A DNA stretch of 64,000 nucleotides from an uncultured Oscillospiraceae bacterium (GCA_900540865.1 UQHH01000009.1:5527-69526), one strand, 5' to 3'; counted from the first letter of the stretch, positions 34,704-43,815 are shown. Made by a program: numbers and translations. The notes: a model not told the origin generated them from the letters alone.

Positions 34704-36137
34704 TTACTGCCTTGCAAGCCGAAGGAGGTCGAGCGTGTCGAGAATGCCGTCGCCGTTGATATCGAACGCCAAATCGAATGGGAATGCAAGCCTGCTTTCC
34801 CCCAAAAGCTCCGACATGGCCGCCCGCTTATCGTTTTTATTGACATTCCCCTCCCCGGTCAGGTCGCCGGTTACTACTAGAATATAAGCCTCTTTTATAT
34901 TTCCGTTCGCGTCGCTGAAATATACGGTCATCCCCGTACCTGTATTTCCGCTCGTTTTAACAGACCCATTATAATTTTGAAAGGAAATCCGATACCCTTC
35001 ATATGAAATATTGCTTTTGAATTTTGCAATTGTCGTTCCGGGAGTTATTCCCGTAATCAAAAATTTATTGCGGTCGATATGATAAACGGGGGATGAAATT
35101 TTTCCATATACAGGCGTTGGCAATGATGATGAAGAGCCGCCGCCTGTAGGCTGCGTCGGTTTTTCTTCTGGAATTTCCGGAATATCATTTGCTGAAAACA
35201 GATAAAATCTTCCGCTGTTTGCCCCATAACCGCCGAGCATACCGGACGAGGCGCACAGAGAATCGAGCTTATCACTTAAATTAAGAGAGCGCACGCGCTT
35301 TCCGGAAGAGATTTGATACCCGTCGATTCTTCCGCCGGTCGTAATGTAAAGCTTCCCGCCGGCTGACGCCCCGTTTGGAGAATCGGATACCATTCCGGCG
35401 GAAAACAGCTTATTTGCGGATGAGCCGTTAAAGCGGTAAACATTTCCTTTTTTATCTGTCATGAGCCCGCCGCCCGCCAGATGCAGCATATCACCCGGGA
35501 TGCCGCCCATACACTTTTTCAGCGTTCTGCCGGATGCGTCCAAATAATAAAGCGCGTCTGAAGTCAAAACAAACAACACCCGAAGCTCGCTGTCATAAAA
35601 AACCTGTAGAATATTCGCCGGGCAGGCTGCTGTAAAAAGCGGCGCGCCGCCTTCTGAAAAAACATTAATCCGCTCCTTTTTCGTATCGTCCACTAAATAA
35701 AAACAGCCGCCGCCCGCGGCAAACCGGCTTCCCTTCGCAGCGAATACGCCGTTTAAAAAAACTATATCCGTTTGTCCGGTCGAAAAATCGTAGCTCGTCA
35801 CGCTAGTCTGCCTGACCACGCCCCCGCTGTCCTGCGCGGTTAGTCTTGCGGTAAAGTAAACGCGGGTGTTTGCCGCCGAAAATGAGATGCACTCGTCTTC
35901 AAGCGTAAGGGATATTCCGGACGACGAGCCGCTCTTTTTTATATTCTGGGCGCGTACGTTCCGGCCGGAAACGCCAATTAAATAAAAGCCGTCATCCGCA
36001 CAGGACAACAGGCTGTATTTTTCCAAACCGCTGAATTCCGGCAAATCGATATAGGAGTAAGCCCTGCAGGTGTATACCGGCAAAAAGAGGATGGAAACCG
36101 TACAAATCCATACCAACATTTTTCTTAAGAGCTTCAC
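34704..36137 (-). CDS. Secreted repeat protein with C-terminal dockerin-like domain
   Basis: The 477-residue protein starts with a signal peptide (KLLRKMLVWICTVSILFLPV). Residues ~30-300 have repeats of Ser/Gly-rich beta-strands suggesting a propeller-like fold, followed by a Pro/Ser linker (PTQPTGGGSSSS), a beta-rich domain (VYHIDRNKFLITGITPGTT) and a final ~60 residues with a dockerin type I pattern: a degenerate GDLTGEGNVNKNDK and a canonical FDINGDGILDTLDLLRLA calcium loop. Start GTG at 36137 has GGGGAGGG seven bases upstream. The protein probably sits outside the cell, either free or linked to a cohesin; no cohesin gene is nearby. Confidence 0.78.
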   Translation of the reverse strand: MKLLRKMLVWICTVSILFLPVYTCRAYSYIDLPEFSGLEKYSLLSCADDGFYLIGVSGRNVRAQNIKKSGSSSGISLTLEDECISFSAANTRVYFTARLTAQDSGGVVRQTSVTSYDFSTGQTDIVFLNGVFAAKGSRFAAGGGCFYLVDDTKKERINVFSEGGAPLFTAACPANILQVFYDSELRVLFVLTSDALYYLDASGRTLKKCMGGIPGDMLHLAGGGLMTDKKGNVYRFNGSSANKLFSAGMVSDSPNGASAGGKLYITTGGRIDGYQISSGKRVRSLNLSDKLDSLCASSGMLGGYGANSGRFYLFSANDIPEIPEEKPTQPTGGGSSSSLPTPVYGKISSPVYHIDRNKFLITGITPGTTIAKFKSNISYEGYRISFQNYNGSVKTSGNTGTGMTVYFSDANGNIKEAYILVVTGDLTGEGNVNKNDKRAAMSELLGESRLAFPFDLAFDINGDGILDTLDLLRLARQ

Positions 36138-36290
36138 GCCGCAACCCTCCCCGGTTTCCATCCATTATTGATTATAAGCGTAGAACTCTTTCTCAGGATA
36201 AATCGGTGAATTTATTTCAAACCATAAAATATAGTCAAAATGAAATAGTGGGTTAAATTCAGCTTATTTGAACCAATGAGGTAAAACCAT

Positions 36291-36319
36291 TTGATTAAAA
36301 CCGTATCGCTTAGTATAGA
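36291..36319 (+). promoter_or_regulatory. Sigma-A promoter candidate for the methyltransferase gene
   Basis: TTGATT (36291-36296), 17-base spacer, TATAGA (36314-36319) on the plus strand, about 98 bases before the start codon. Confidence 0.5.
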
Positions 36320-36423
36320 AACCGCGTGGAAAATATATGAAACCGGACAAGCACACGGCCTATCTGTTGAAAAAAACAATCTATTAGGTTAGAATAAATA
36401 AAAACGGAAAAGGAGCGCTCCGC

Positions 36424-37047
36424 ATGATAAAAAAATTGACTGCAAACGCGAGAAATCCCCAGGGCCTATGGGGAAGCCTTATGATAAAAAAGATGAATAA
36501 GGGGCATTCACGGATGACCCGCTGGGCATTTGAGCGCCTTGATATAAAGCTAGATGAAACGATTCTCGATATAGGCTGTGGCGGAGGAAACGCCGTAGCA
36601 ATACTCGAAAAGCTTGCCCCGAAAGGAAAGGTTTTCGGAATCGATTATTCCGCGCTGTCCGTAGAAAAGGCGTCGGTTAAGAATAAAAGGGCAATTGTGC
36701 AGGGCAGGGTAAAAATATTGAACGCAAGCGTTTCTTCCCTGCCGTTCCAGGATAAATCGATTGCGCTCGCCACCGCGGTTGAAACCATTTACTTCTGGCC
36801 TGACCTGAAAAACGATTTTAAAGAGGTGTACCGCGTACTCAAGGACGGCGGCCGCTTCTGCGTGGTTTGCGAGATGGTAAAAAACAGCGACGGTACCGGC
36901 GCGCATACGCAGGTTGCTGATTTTTTAAAACTGCATTACCTATCGCAGGAAGAAATCGAGCGGCTTTTTATTGCTGCCGGGTTTAAAAATATTTCCATAC
37001 ACCGTGATGAAACCAACGGCTGGCTTGCCGCAACCGGCATAAAATAA
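36424..37047 (+). CDS. Class I SAM-dependent methyltransferase
   Basis: The 207-residue protein has the SAM-binding motif I (ILDIGCGGGNAVAIL), a motif II acidic residue (VFGIDYSALSV), and a Methyltransf_11/25 style core (LPFQDKSIALATAVETIYFWPD). The family methylates small molecules or lipids; the substrate is not predictable. AAAGGAG eight bases before the ATG at 36424. It stands alone between a leftward secreted protein gene and nrdR. No clear partner. Confidence 0.85.
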   Translation: MIKKLTANARNPQGLWGSLMIKKMNKGHSRMTRWAFERLDIKLDETILDIGCGGGNAVAILEKLAPKGKVFGIDYSALSVEKASVKNKRAIVQGRVKILNASVSSLPFQDKSIALATAVETIYFWPDLKNDFKEVYRVLKDGGRFCVVCEMVKNSDGTGAHTQVADFLKLHYLSQEEIERLFIAAGFKNISIHRDETNGWLAATGIK

Positions 37048-37055
37048 AAAAAGAA

Positions 37056-37081
37056 AAAGGCTCCTCAAAGCGGGAGCCTTT
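37056..37081. terminator. Terminator between methyltransferase gene and nrdR
   Basis: AAAGGCTCC / GGAGCCTTT with an 8-base loop; a long T-run lies on the minus strand side, so it mainly ends nrdR, but it can also end the methyltransferase transcript. Confidence 0.82.
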
Positions 37082-37089
37082 ACGTTTGT

Positions 37090-37545
37090 TTATTTGTCCT
37101 TGAGCAGCTTGTTCAGCTCCTCCATAAATGTGTTAATATCCTTAAATTGGCGGTATACGGAAGCAAACCGAACGTAGGAAACCTCGTCTACGTTTTTCAA
37201 AAGCTCCATTGCATATTCGCCTATTAGCTTGGAGGTAACCTCCCTGTCGAGCGAATTCTGCAGCTTGCTCTCAATGTCGTCAACCATACTCTCTATCGTC
37301 GATATGGATACCGGGCGCTTTTCGCAGGCGCGCAGCAGGCCGGCGGTAAGCTTGTTCCTGTCAAATACTTCTCTCGATTTGTCACGCTTGACGACAATAA
37401 CCGGAACGGTTTCGATTACCTCGTGCGTGGTAAACCGTTTCCCACAGCTCAAGCATTCCCTTCTTCTGCGGATGCGTTCCCCGTCGTCCGCGGGGCGTGA
37501 ATCTATGACCTTGCTCTCTTCAAAACCACAATAAGGGCACTTCAT
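37090..37545 (-). CDS. nrdR: Ribonucleotide reductase regulator NrdR
   Basis: NrdR represses ribonucleotide reductase genes in response to dATP/ATP. The 151-residue protein has the four-cysteine zinc ribbon (CPYCG and CLSCG) and the ATP-cone that follows ([19 protein letters not shown]). Length and both domains match the family. GGAAGG precedes the ATG at 37545. It has its own promoter and a terminator, so it is monocistronic. Confidence 0.96.
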   Translation of the reverse strand: MKCPYCGFEESKVIDSRPADDGERIRRRRECLSCGKRFTTHEVIETVPVIVVKRDKSREVFDRNKLTAGLLRACEKRPVSISTIESMVDDIESKLQNSLDREVTSKLIGEYAMELLKNVDEVSYVRFASVYRQFKDINTFMEELNKLLKDK

Positions 37546-37622
37546 ATAAAAAATCTTCCTTCCATTGCGCATATCTGAGGACGCGTTTCAGCCATCCTGT
37601 GTTTTATATTTCATTTGAAGCA

Positions 37623-37652
37623 ATTATACCATATATAGAACAGAAATGGCAA
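37623..37652 (-). promoter_or_regulatory. Sigma-A promoter for nrdR
   Basis: TTGCCA (37652-37647), 18-base spacer, TATAAT (37628-37623) on the minus strand. Confidence 0.7.
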
Positions 37653-37703
37653 GCATTCCCTATATATGCACATTCTACAAGGTTCAAACCATTTTTTAAG
37701 TAC

Positions 37704-38504
37704 TTATTCACAAGTTGCCGTATTCAAAAGCGCATTTATATGCTTTATTGCTGTTTTAAGCTCAGATACGCCGCCAAAGCTTTTCCTGTAAACCTCTATA
37801 ATAAAATCCCCGCGATACCCGATTTCTCTCAGAATGCGCAAAACCGTGCTATAATCCATCGCTCCTTTTCCTGGTAAAACGCAGTCGTTTACTGGTGTAT
37901 TGTCGTTCATATGGATATGTACAAGCCCCTTACCCATCGCGCGGCAGACCGCAGACGGGTTGTTTCCCGAACGGACGGCCTGCTTGATGTCAAAAACAAA
38001 TTTGGCGCGTTCCCCTAAATAAACTCGCATTTCTTCCAGAAACGCCGGGTGCTGGCTGCGGAACATATTCACGTTTTCCTGTACAGCCGTCACGCCGTAT
38101 TGCTCCGCGCGCAAAGAAAGCTCCCCGAACTTTTCAAAATATTCTTGGTTCGATATTCCGGTTTCCGGTGTTTTCCGGTCGCCGTGTATGACGAGCAGCC
38201 GCGCGCCGAGTTTTGCCGCCGTTTCAAAATAACGTTCATAAAAATCGAGCGTATCGCGAAAACGGCGCGTATAGTCGGTAAAAATCAGATACGGCTCATA
38301 GCCGGAGGTAAACGGATGAATCGATTTCACGGTCGCGTGGTATGTATCCAAAAGGTTTTTCAGCCGTTTCACAAACATTGGCTCTATTTCGCTGATAGTA
38401 TTGAAAAAAATTTCAAAATGGCGAAAGCCCTCTTTGAGCAGCAGCTCCAGGGCCTTCTCCGTTTCCATCGGATAAAGGCAGGCGGTAGATATGCCGGTTT
38501 TCAA
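37704..38504 (-). CDS. Sugar phosphate isomerase/epimerase (xylose isomerase-like TIM barrel)
   Basis: The ~266-residue protein has the AP_endonuc_2 TIM-barrel pattern: ISTACLYP at the start, HFEIFFN, KLGARLLVIHGDR, VTAVQENV (metal Glu), KFVFDIKQAV (metal Asp), HIHMNDN (metal His) and a last Glu in FIIEVYR. It probably isomerises or epimerises a sugar or cyclitol; the substrate is unknown. The start is taken as TTG at 38504 because GGAGGG is six bases upstream; an ATG 39 bases earlier has no ribosome site. An inverted repeat precedes the gene. Confidence 0.82.
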   Translation of the reverse strand: MKTGISTACLYPMETEKALELLLKEGFRHFEIFFNTISEIEPMFVKRLKNLLDTYHATVKSIHPFTSGYEPYLIFTDYTRRFRDTLDFYERYFETAAKLGARLLVIHGDRKTPETGISNQEYFEKFGELSLRAEQYGVTAVQENVNMFRSQHPAFLEEMRVYLGERAKFVFDIKQAVRSGNNPSAVCRAMGKGLVHIHMNDNTPVNDCVLPGKGAMDYSTVLRILREIGYRGDFIIEVYRKSFGGVSELKTAIKHINALLNTATCE

Positions 38505-38520
38505 AAAAATCCCTCCTGTG

Positions 38521-38557
38521 ATACGGCGAAGCATCTCAGTCATAAATTACGCCGTAT
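38521..38557 (-). promoter_or_regulatory. Inverted repeat ahead of the TIM-barrel gene
   Basis: ATACGGCG / CGCCGTAT, perfect 8 bp with a 21-base spacer, sits just upstream of the Shine-Dalgarno. It could be a repressor operator, or a hairpin in the leader. Confidence 0.5.
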
Positions 38558-38572
38558 TCTATAAGAAACGGC

Positions 38573-38604
38573 AAAAAAGGCGGGTACCATTAAGATACGC
38601 CGCC
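38573..38604 (-). terminator. Terminator after the first TM2 gene
   Basis: GGCGG / CCGCC with a long loop, then six T on the minus strand, 26 bases past the gene at 38631. Confidence 0.65.
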
Positions 38605-38630
38605 TCTTTATCATTCGTTAAACGCAGACG

Positions 38631-39038
38631 TCAGTCCTTAAGCGGAACGCCCTTTCCGTCGACAGCAATACTTCCCGTCAAAATCATGATGCCTTCGACA
38701 AGCCCCCAAATTGCGGACACGAAGGACAAAAAGCCAATTGAAAGAATGGAAATGAGAAGCTGCGCGACAGCTTTCCCTGTATAGCCAAGATAAAAATTAT
38801 GAATACCCAATCCCCCAAGAAGGATTCCAAGAATACCCGCCGCAATTTTGGATTTTTGCATACCGGCCGGTACGGGAACCGGGAACGCAACGCCGCACTG
38901 AGTGCAGACGGTAGCGCCGGGGTTCGAGGGAGCGCCGCAGTTTCCGCAAAAGCGGTTGCCGGTACCAGCCGCTACGCCGCAATGGACGCAGACAGCCGCC
39001 ATCGGGTCGATTTGGTTGCCGCAATTTCTACAATTCAT
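38631..39038 (-). CDS. Double zinc-ribbon / TM2 membrane protein
   Basis: The 135-residue protein has two four-cysteine zinc ribbons (CRNCGNQIDP...CVHCG and CGNCGAPSNP...CTQCG), a basic stretch (GMQKSKIAAG) and a TM2-like pair of helices (ILGGLGIHNFYLGYTGK motif around the turn). TM2 proteins of this type occur widely in Bacillota; their role is not known. It is a close relative of the adjacent gene (38% to much higher by eye over the ribbons), so the pair is a tandem duplication. GGAGGAAAC before the ATG at 39038. Confidence 0.82.
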   Translation of the reverse strand: MNCRNCGNQIDPMAAVCVHCGVAAGTGNRFCGNCGAPSNPGATVCTQCGVAFPVPVPAGMQKSKIAAGILGILLGGLGIHNFYLGYTGKAVAQLLISILSIGFLSFVSAIWGLVEGIMILTGSIAVDGKGVPLKD

Positions 39039-39113
39039 TATTGTTTCCTCCTGTTAACAGTTCTTTGGTTTATAATTTCAGACACGTTTTGCCATGGGCA
39101 GGCGCAGCGTGTC

Positions 39114-39545
39114 CTAATCTTTTAGTGGGATTCCGGCGCTGTCCGTCGGAATGCTGCCGCAGAGAATCATAATCCCCTCGACGAGGCCCCAAATAGAAGC
39201 GGCTATCATAGCAAATATGCCGATGATAAAAATCGCGGTGAAAAAACCCACAATCGTCATAATCAACTGCGCAACCGCCTTGCTTGTATAGCCGAGATAA
39301 AAGTTATGGACGCCGAAAGCACCGAGAAAGATTCCAAGGATTCCCGCCGCGATTTTAGATTTTTGCATGCCAGCCGGTATGGGAATCGGGAACGCTACGC
39401 CGCACCGGGTGCAGATGGTAGCGCCGGGATTCGAGGGGGCTCCGCAGTTTCCGCAAAAGCGGTTACCGGTACCAGCCGCCACGCCGCAATGAATACAAAC
39501 GGCTGCCAGTGGGTCGATTTGATTTCCGCAATTTCTGCAATACAT
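39114..39545 (-). CDS. Double zinc-ribbon / TM2 membrane protein (paralogue)
   Basis: This 143-residue protein shares the ribbon pair and TM2 motif with the preceding protein almost residue for residue (CRNCGNQIDPLAAVCIHCG; FYLGYTSKAVAQL). It differs mainly by a longer third hydrophobic stretch (FFTAIFIIGIFAMIAAS). ATG at 39545 follows GGAGGAGTCAGC. The longer upstream frame overlaps rfbB and is unlikely. A terminator is not seen between the two, so they may be cotranscribed. Confidence 0.82.
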   Translation of the reverse strand: MYCRNCGNQIDPLAAVCIHCGVAAGTGNRFCGNCGAPSNPGATICTRCGVAFPIPIPAGMQKSKIAAGILGIFLGAFGVHNFYLGYTSKAVAQLIMTIVGFFTAIFIIGIFAMIAASIWGLVEGIMILCGSIPTDSAGIPLKD

Positions 39546-39664
39546 GCTGACTCCTCCATCAAAGTCGAATTTTGTAGTTTTCTGTTTCATCATAAAGGAT
39601 TTCTTTATTTCTGTCAATAGAAAGTATAAAGCGGCGGTAAACGTTTTATGAAGTTTCTGAAAAT

Positions 39665-40678
39665 TCAGCCGTACATCTTTTCGTAATAATCCTTGTATTC
39701 CCCGTTGATGATGGTTTCCCACCACTCACGGTGTGAAAGGTACCAGTCAATCGTCTTAATAATGCCTTGCTCAAATTTTGTTTGCGGCAGCCAGCCGAGC
39801 TCTTCATGGATTTTACGCGGGTCGATTGCGTAGCGCATATCGTGCCCCGCCCTGTCCTTTACAAACGTAATAAGGCTTTCATCCTTTTTGAGATACCGGA
39901 CGATAAGCCGTACGACATCGATATTGCGCATCTCGTTGTGCCCGCCGATGTTGTATACTTCCCCTTCGCGGCCATCCCGGATAATCAAATCGATCGCGGC
40001 GCAGTGGTCCTCCACATAAAGCCAGTCGCGCACGTTTTCACCTTTTCCGTAAACCGGCAGCGGCTTATCGTGCAGCGCGTTTATAATCATCAGCGGAATC
40101 ATCTTTTCAGGAAAATGGAACGGGCCGTAGTTGTTGGAGCAGCGGGAAATCGTAACAGGCAGCCTGTAGGTCCTGCTGTACGCAAGCGCCAGCAGGTCGG
40201 CGGACGCTTTGCTCGCGGAATACGGGCTGGAGGTTTGGATAGGCGTTTCTTCCGTGAAGAAGAGGTCGGGACGGTCAAGCGGCAGGTCTCCGTATACCTC
40301 ATCCGTAGATACCTGATGATACCGTTTTACGCCATACTCGCGCGAAGCGTCCATCAGTACCTGCGTCCCAATTATATTGGTGTTCAAAAACACACCGGGG
40401 TCGAGTATAGAACGGTCTACGTGGCTTTCGGCCGCAAAATTTACAACTATATCGAAGCGTTCCCGCTCAAATAAATCGAACACGAGCTTCCTGTCGGTGA
40501 TGTCGCCCCTGACAAAGCGAAAGCTCTTATTTTTTTCCGCCTGCTCCAACGTTTTAAGGTTCCCCGCATAGGTCAGCTTATCGAGGCAGACGACCTTATC
40601 CTGCGGATGCTTTTTCAATATGTAATAGACGAAATTACTGCCGATAAAACCGGCGCCGCCCGTCACCAATAGTTTCAT
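39665..40678 (-). CDS. rfbB: dTDP-glucose 4,6-dehydratase
   Basis: RfbB converts dTDP-glucose to dTDP-4-keto-6-deoxyglucose. Hallmarks are the NAD-binding GGAGFIGSNFV, STDEVYGDL with the catalytic Asp-Glu, YSASKASAD (Tyr-x-x-x-Lys) and SNNYGPFHFPEK. Length 337 is usual. It is 35 bases downstream of rfbA in the same direction. rfbC and rfbD are not here, so L-rhamnose is not the evident product. Confidence 0.96.
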   Translation of the reverse strand: MKLLVTGGAGFIGSNFVYYILKKHPQDKVVCLDKLTYAGNLKTLEQAEKNKSFRFVRGDITDRKLVFDLFERERFDIVVNFAAESHVDRSILDPGVFLNTNIIGTQVLMDASREYGVKRYHQVSTDEVYGDLPLDRPDLFFTEETPIQTSSPYSASKASADLLALAYSRTYRLPVTISRCSNNYGPFHFPEKMIPLMIINALHDKPLPVYGKGENVRDWLYVEDHCAAIDLIIRDGREGEVYNIGGHNEMRNIDVVRLIVRYLKKDESLITFVKDRAGHDMRYAIDPRKIHEELGWLPQTKFEQGIIKTIDWYLSHREWWETIINGEYKDYYEKMYG

Positions 40679-40713
40679 TTTTTATTCCTTTCGCTTATAC
40701 GCTCTGTGTTTAT

Positions 40714-41583
40714 TTAAATACCATCCGCAAGAGAAAGCAGATATTTTCCATAATCGGTCATTTTCAGCTCTTCCCCGATTTGCCTGAGCTGCTCAGTCGT
40801 AATAAAACCGCGCCGCCAGGCGATTTCTTCCAGGCATGAAATATAGAAGCCCTGCCGGGACTGTACCGCCTCCACATATTCAGAGGCCTTGAGCATACCT
40901 TCCGGCGTACCGGTGTCCAGCCAAGCCATGCCTCTGCCCATCAGGGAAACCTGCAGCTCTCCCCTTTTCAGGTACGCATTGTTCACAGCGGTTATCTCAA
41001 GCTCCCCGCGCTTTGACGGCTCAATATTTTTCGCAATGGAAACGACCTTATTGTCATAAAAATACAAGCCGGGAACAGCAAAGTTCGATTTTGGCCTTGC
41101 GGGTTTTTCCACAATGGAAAGAACTTTTTTATCCTTGTCGAATTCCACAACGCCAAAGGCGGACGGCTCCTTTACCGGGTAGCCGAAAATCGTCGCGCCT
41201 GACGTTCTCTGCTTTGCCGTATTGAGAATACGTGTAAAATCCTGCCCATAGAAGATGTTGTCGCCGAGAATCAGGCATACGTTATCGTTCCCGATGAATT
41301 CCTCGCCAAGGATAAAGGCGTCGGCAAGACCCCTGGGCTTTTCCTGTACCTGATAGGAAAACTCCACGCCGAAGCGGGAGCCGTCGCCCAGCAAACGCTT
41401 ATAAATGGGGAGGTCCGTTGGCGTTGAAATAATCAGGATTTCCCTGATTTCCGCAAGAAGCAGCACAGACAGCGGATAGTAAATCATCGGTTTGTCATAA
41501 ATAGGAAGCAACTGCTTTGAAACCACCTGCGTCATCGGGTACAGCCTGGTCCCCTTTCCGCCAGCCAAAACAATACCTTTCAT
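40714..41583 (-). CDS. rfbA: Glucose-1-phosphate thymidylyltransferase
   Basis: RfbA makes dTDP-glucose from dTTP and glucose 1-phosphate. The nucleotide motif [38 protein letters not shown] (metal Asp) and [11 protein letters not shown] are all present. Length 289 is normal. It starts the rfbA-rfbB pair. The overlapping operon upstream ends 92 bases before it. Confidence 0.97.
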   Translation of the reverse strand: MKGIVLAGGKGTRLYPMTQVVSKQLLPIYDKPMIYYPLSVLLLAEIREILIISTPTDLPIYKRLLGDGSRFGVEFSYQVQEKPRGLADAFILGEEFIGNDNVCLILGDNIFYGQDFTRILNTAKQRTSGATIFGYPVKEPSAFGVVEFDKDKKVLSIVEKPARPKSNFAVPGLYFYDNKVVSIAKNIEPSKRGELEITAVNNAYLKRGELQVSLMGRGMAWLDTGTPEGMLKASEYVEAVQSRQGFYISCLEEIAWRRGFITTEQLRQIGEELKMTDYGKYLLSLADGI

Positions 41584-41674
41584 TTTTTCACCTCACAATA
41601 ATGGGTACGGGTATCTTCCTGAAAATATTCAGGCCCTATGTTCATCTTATAGAGTTTTCCGCCTGGAAAAACGG

Positions 41675-42022
41675 TTACATTCCAAAATCAAGTGAAAAAA
41701 CCACAATACCTGCCATAATGGTCAGGATGCCGATAAATTTCTTCCTTGTAATTTTTTCTTTCAGGAAAATCCGGCTGAGAAGCAGCAGGAATATATAGGT
41801 AGACGCCGCAATCACGTGCGCCTGCTTGAGCGGGATAAAGCGCATCAAATAAATATTGGCGACCAAAACAAGGGCCAAAATGCCATAGGAGCCGATTACC
41901 CATGGGTTCAGGTATTCAAAAATTTTGCCCTTATACTTCTTTTTTGCGCTGATGTTGAGCATCAGCTGGGAAACAGCGGATAATAAAGCCGTAACGGCTA
42001 CGCCGATATAATATTTAGTCAT
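41675..42022 (-). CDS. Four-helix SMR/EamA transporter half (ArnF-like)
   Basis: The 115-residue protein has four predicted helices with the pattern ALLSAVSQLMLNIS...GILTIMAGIVVFSLDFG, as in the small multidrug resistance/EamA half-transporters. ArnE and ArnF are a comparable pair that flips undecaprenyl-phosphate-aminoarabinose. It overlaps the preceding gene by eight bases. The pairing of two such halves next to an aminotransferase and a GT2 enzyme is the ground for a flippase reading. Confidence 0.78.
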   Translation of the reverse strand: MTKYYIGVAVTALLSAVSQLMLNISAKKKYKGKIFEYLNPWVIGSYGILALVLVANIYLMRFIPLKQAHVIAASTYIFLLLLSRIFLKEKITRKKFIGILTIMAGIVVFSLDFGM

Positions 42023-42371
42023 CTCCGTGCGCCACCAAAACTACTCCCGTAATGATAAGCGCCGTCCCAATGACATTGCCCAGAGTAATCCCTTCCCCAA
42101 AGATAAGCACGGAAAACAGCAGAACCCAGATAGTCGTCACACTTTTATTGGAATAAGCAACACTGGGACTGAAGCCCTTAATCGCCTGCTGCCATAAAAT
42201 TGCGTATATCCCAAGCACCGCAACCATCAGGAAAAGAAACAAAAGGTATTGCGCAGATAGAAATTCAAACCCGGACGCGTATTTAGACAGCAGGGACGTA
42301 ACCGAATATAATAAAATGCAGCCATGAAGAAAAAGGTATTTCCTTGCGGGCTTCATTGAAATCCTACTCAT
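42015..42371 (-). CDS. Four-helix SMR/EamA transporter half (ArnE-like)
   Basis: The 118-residue protein has four predicted helices and the EamA-like end GNVIGTALIITGVVLVAHGD. It is paired with the gene after it and overlaps the acyltransferase gene before it by four bases. With its neighbour it would form a heterodimer of the ArnE/ArnF type. Substrate inferred only from the operon. Confidence 0.78.
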   Translation of the reverse strand: MSRISMKPARKYLFLHGCILLYSVTSLLSKYASGFEFLSAQYLLFLFLMVAVLGIYAILWQQAIKGFSPSVAYSNKSVTTIWVLLFSVLIFGEGITLGNVIGTALIITGVVLVAHGDD

Positions 42372-42922
42372 TGCAAATTCGGCTCCTGTTCCTCAAGCAT
42401 TCTGATTAAACGCGCGGGATTGCCCGCTACGACACAGTTTCTTTCAACATTTTTAGTAACGACTGAACCCGCGCCGATTACCGCGTTTTCCCCAATATAA
42501 GTAACGCCGGGCAATATAATCGCCTTGGAGCCAATCCATGCGCCGTCGCAGATTTTGAGTGTTTTCAAAATTGTTTTTTTGTTGCCGGGTCTCGTCCAGC
42601 CGATTTCCACTGGATGCTCATGCGTATGGATTTCCGCCCCTGCCGATATAATGACGTTATCCCCGATTTCCAGGTTTCCGGTACAGTCGATATACGCGTT
42701 CCTGGCAAGCGTCAGATGGTCGCCCGCCTTGAACCGGCTTGCTTTTTGCCGGTGTGTGCGAGAAAGCCGCACATGATACTCTATAACAGGCTTCTTTCCA
42801 ATCCGAAAAGCGCTGCGGTACATAAGCCCCCTCAGCTTTTGGAGAACAGGAAAATCAAACAGCTCAATTCCAAAAATAATTTGTATCAGCCGGCGGTAGC
42901 TTTCTATCAATATATAGCTCAT
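42368..42922 (-). CDS. Left-handed beta-helix acyltransferase (hexapeptide family)
   Basis: The 184-residue protein has a C-terminal hexapeptide repeat domain (IDCTGNLEIGDNVIISAGAEIHTHEHPVEIG as the helix core, here HTHEHPVEIG marking the catalytic His) and an N-terminal hydrophobic/amphipathic stretch. It resembles WcaF/maltose acetyltransferase-type enzymes that acetylate sugars. Overlaps the epimerase gene by four bases. It may acetylate a sugar of the locus, perhaps on the amino group or on a hydroxyl. Confidence 0.85.
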   Translation of the reverse strand: MSYILIESYRRLIQIIFGIELFDFPVLQKLRGLMYRSAFRIGKKPVIEYHVRLSRTHRQKASRFKAGDHLTLARNAYIDCTGNLEIGDNVIISAGAEIHTHEHPVEIGWTRPGNKKTILKTLKICDGAWIGSKAIILPGVTYIGENAVIGAGSVVTKNVERNCVVAGNPARLIRMLEEQEPNLQ

Positions 42923-43815
42923 TTTTTCTCCTCTAACTCACGTTTCATATCGCATAGCGCGTCATACAGCCCATATTCTGCCGTAAATCCCAATGCCTCT
43001 TTAGCGTGTGAGACATCCATGCAATATACGAGGCCGTCCTCCGGCTTCTCCGGCTGAAGCTTAAAACCGCCCTGATTGCTGAACACGCTGCAAAAGGCCT
43101 GCGCAAGCTGCAGGTTGGTGGTTGCCGTTCCTGTACCAATGTTAAACGAGCCGCCAAGCGTTTCTTTTAAACATGCACACATAATCGCGGCCGTTACATC
43201 TTTGATATAGATATATTCCTTCGCGCTCGCTCCCAAGCCAAAAACATCCAAGGTTTGGCCGCCGATGCTGCGCTCAAGATAAACTGCCAAAAGATATCCG
43301 CCGCGTTCTCCCAAGCCGATAACCTGAGCGAGACGAAGAGATTTAATATGCATGTCGCTTTTACGGTTATATAATCCGGCAAGCTCCTCAATACAAAGCT
43401 TTGAAATACCATACCGATTAAAAGGATGTGCCTGGGCTTCTTTATACGGCAATTCCTGAAATGGATTGTAAACGCTTATCGTCGAGATATTTACAATATT
43501 CTTGATTCCAAGTGAGCATGCCGCTTCAAACAGGCATTCAGATGCCGTTATATTTTCAATATAGTTTATAAAACGCTTTTCATTTTCTGCTGAAAAACGT
43601 TTTGCTCCAAGGTGGACAATACAATCGCAGCCCGCGAAAATTGAGCGGTAAGAATCGACGGAATAGTCAGAACGGACATAGCGGATATTAGGATGCTCAT
43701 AAAAGCTGTCAACGTCCGCACGAGAAGTAGCCGCTACAAAAGTATGGCTGTCCCCATATTCTTTTAAAAGCTGCTGCCCAATAAAGCCGGTCGCACCGGT
43801 CAAGCCGATTCTCAT
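42919..43815 (-). CDS. NAD-dependent epimerase/dehydratase
   Basis: The 298-residue short-chain extended protein starts with the Rossmann motif GATGFIGQQLL and has the STISVYNPF with a Tyr and the active-site RYGISKLCIEELA (YxxxK). It belongs with sugar-nucleotide epimerases, reductases and dehydratases. Substrate unknown; as it is inside an operon with WecE and the ATP-grasp gene it may act on the same sugar. Four-base overlaps on both sides. Confidence 0.86.
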   Translation of the reverse strand: MRIGLTGATGFIGQQLLKEYGDSHTFVAATSRADVDSFYEHPNIRYVRSDYSVDSYRSIFAGCDCIVHLGAKRFSAENEKRFINYIENITASECLFEAACSLGIKNIVNISTISVYNPFQELPYKEAQAHPFNRYGISKLCIEELAGLYNRKSDMHIKSLRLAQVIGLGERGGYLLAVYLERSIGGQTLDVFGLGASAKEYIYIKDVTAAIMCACLKETLGGSFNIGTGTATTNLQLAQAFCSVFSNQGGFKLQPEKPEDGLVYCMDVSHAKEALGFTAEYGLYDALCDMKRELEEKK

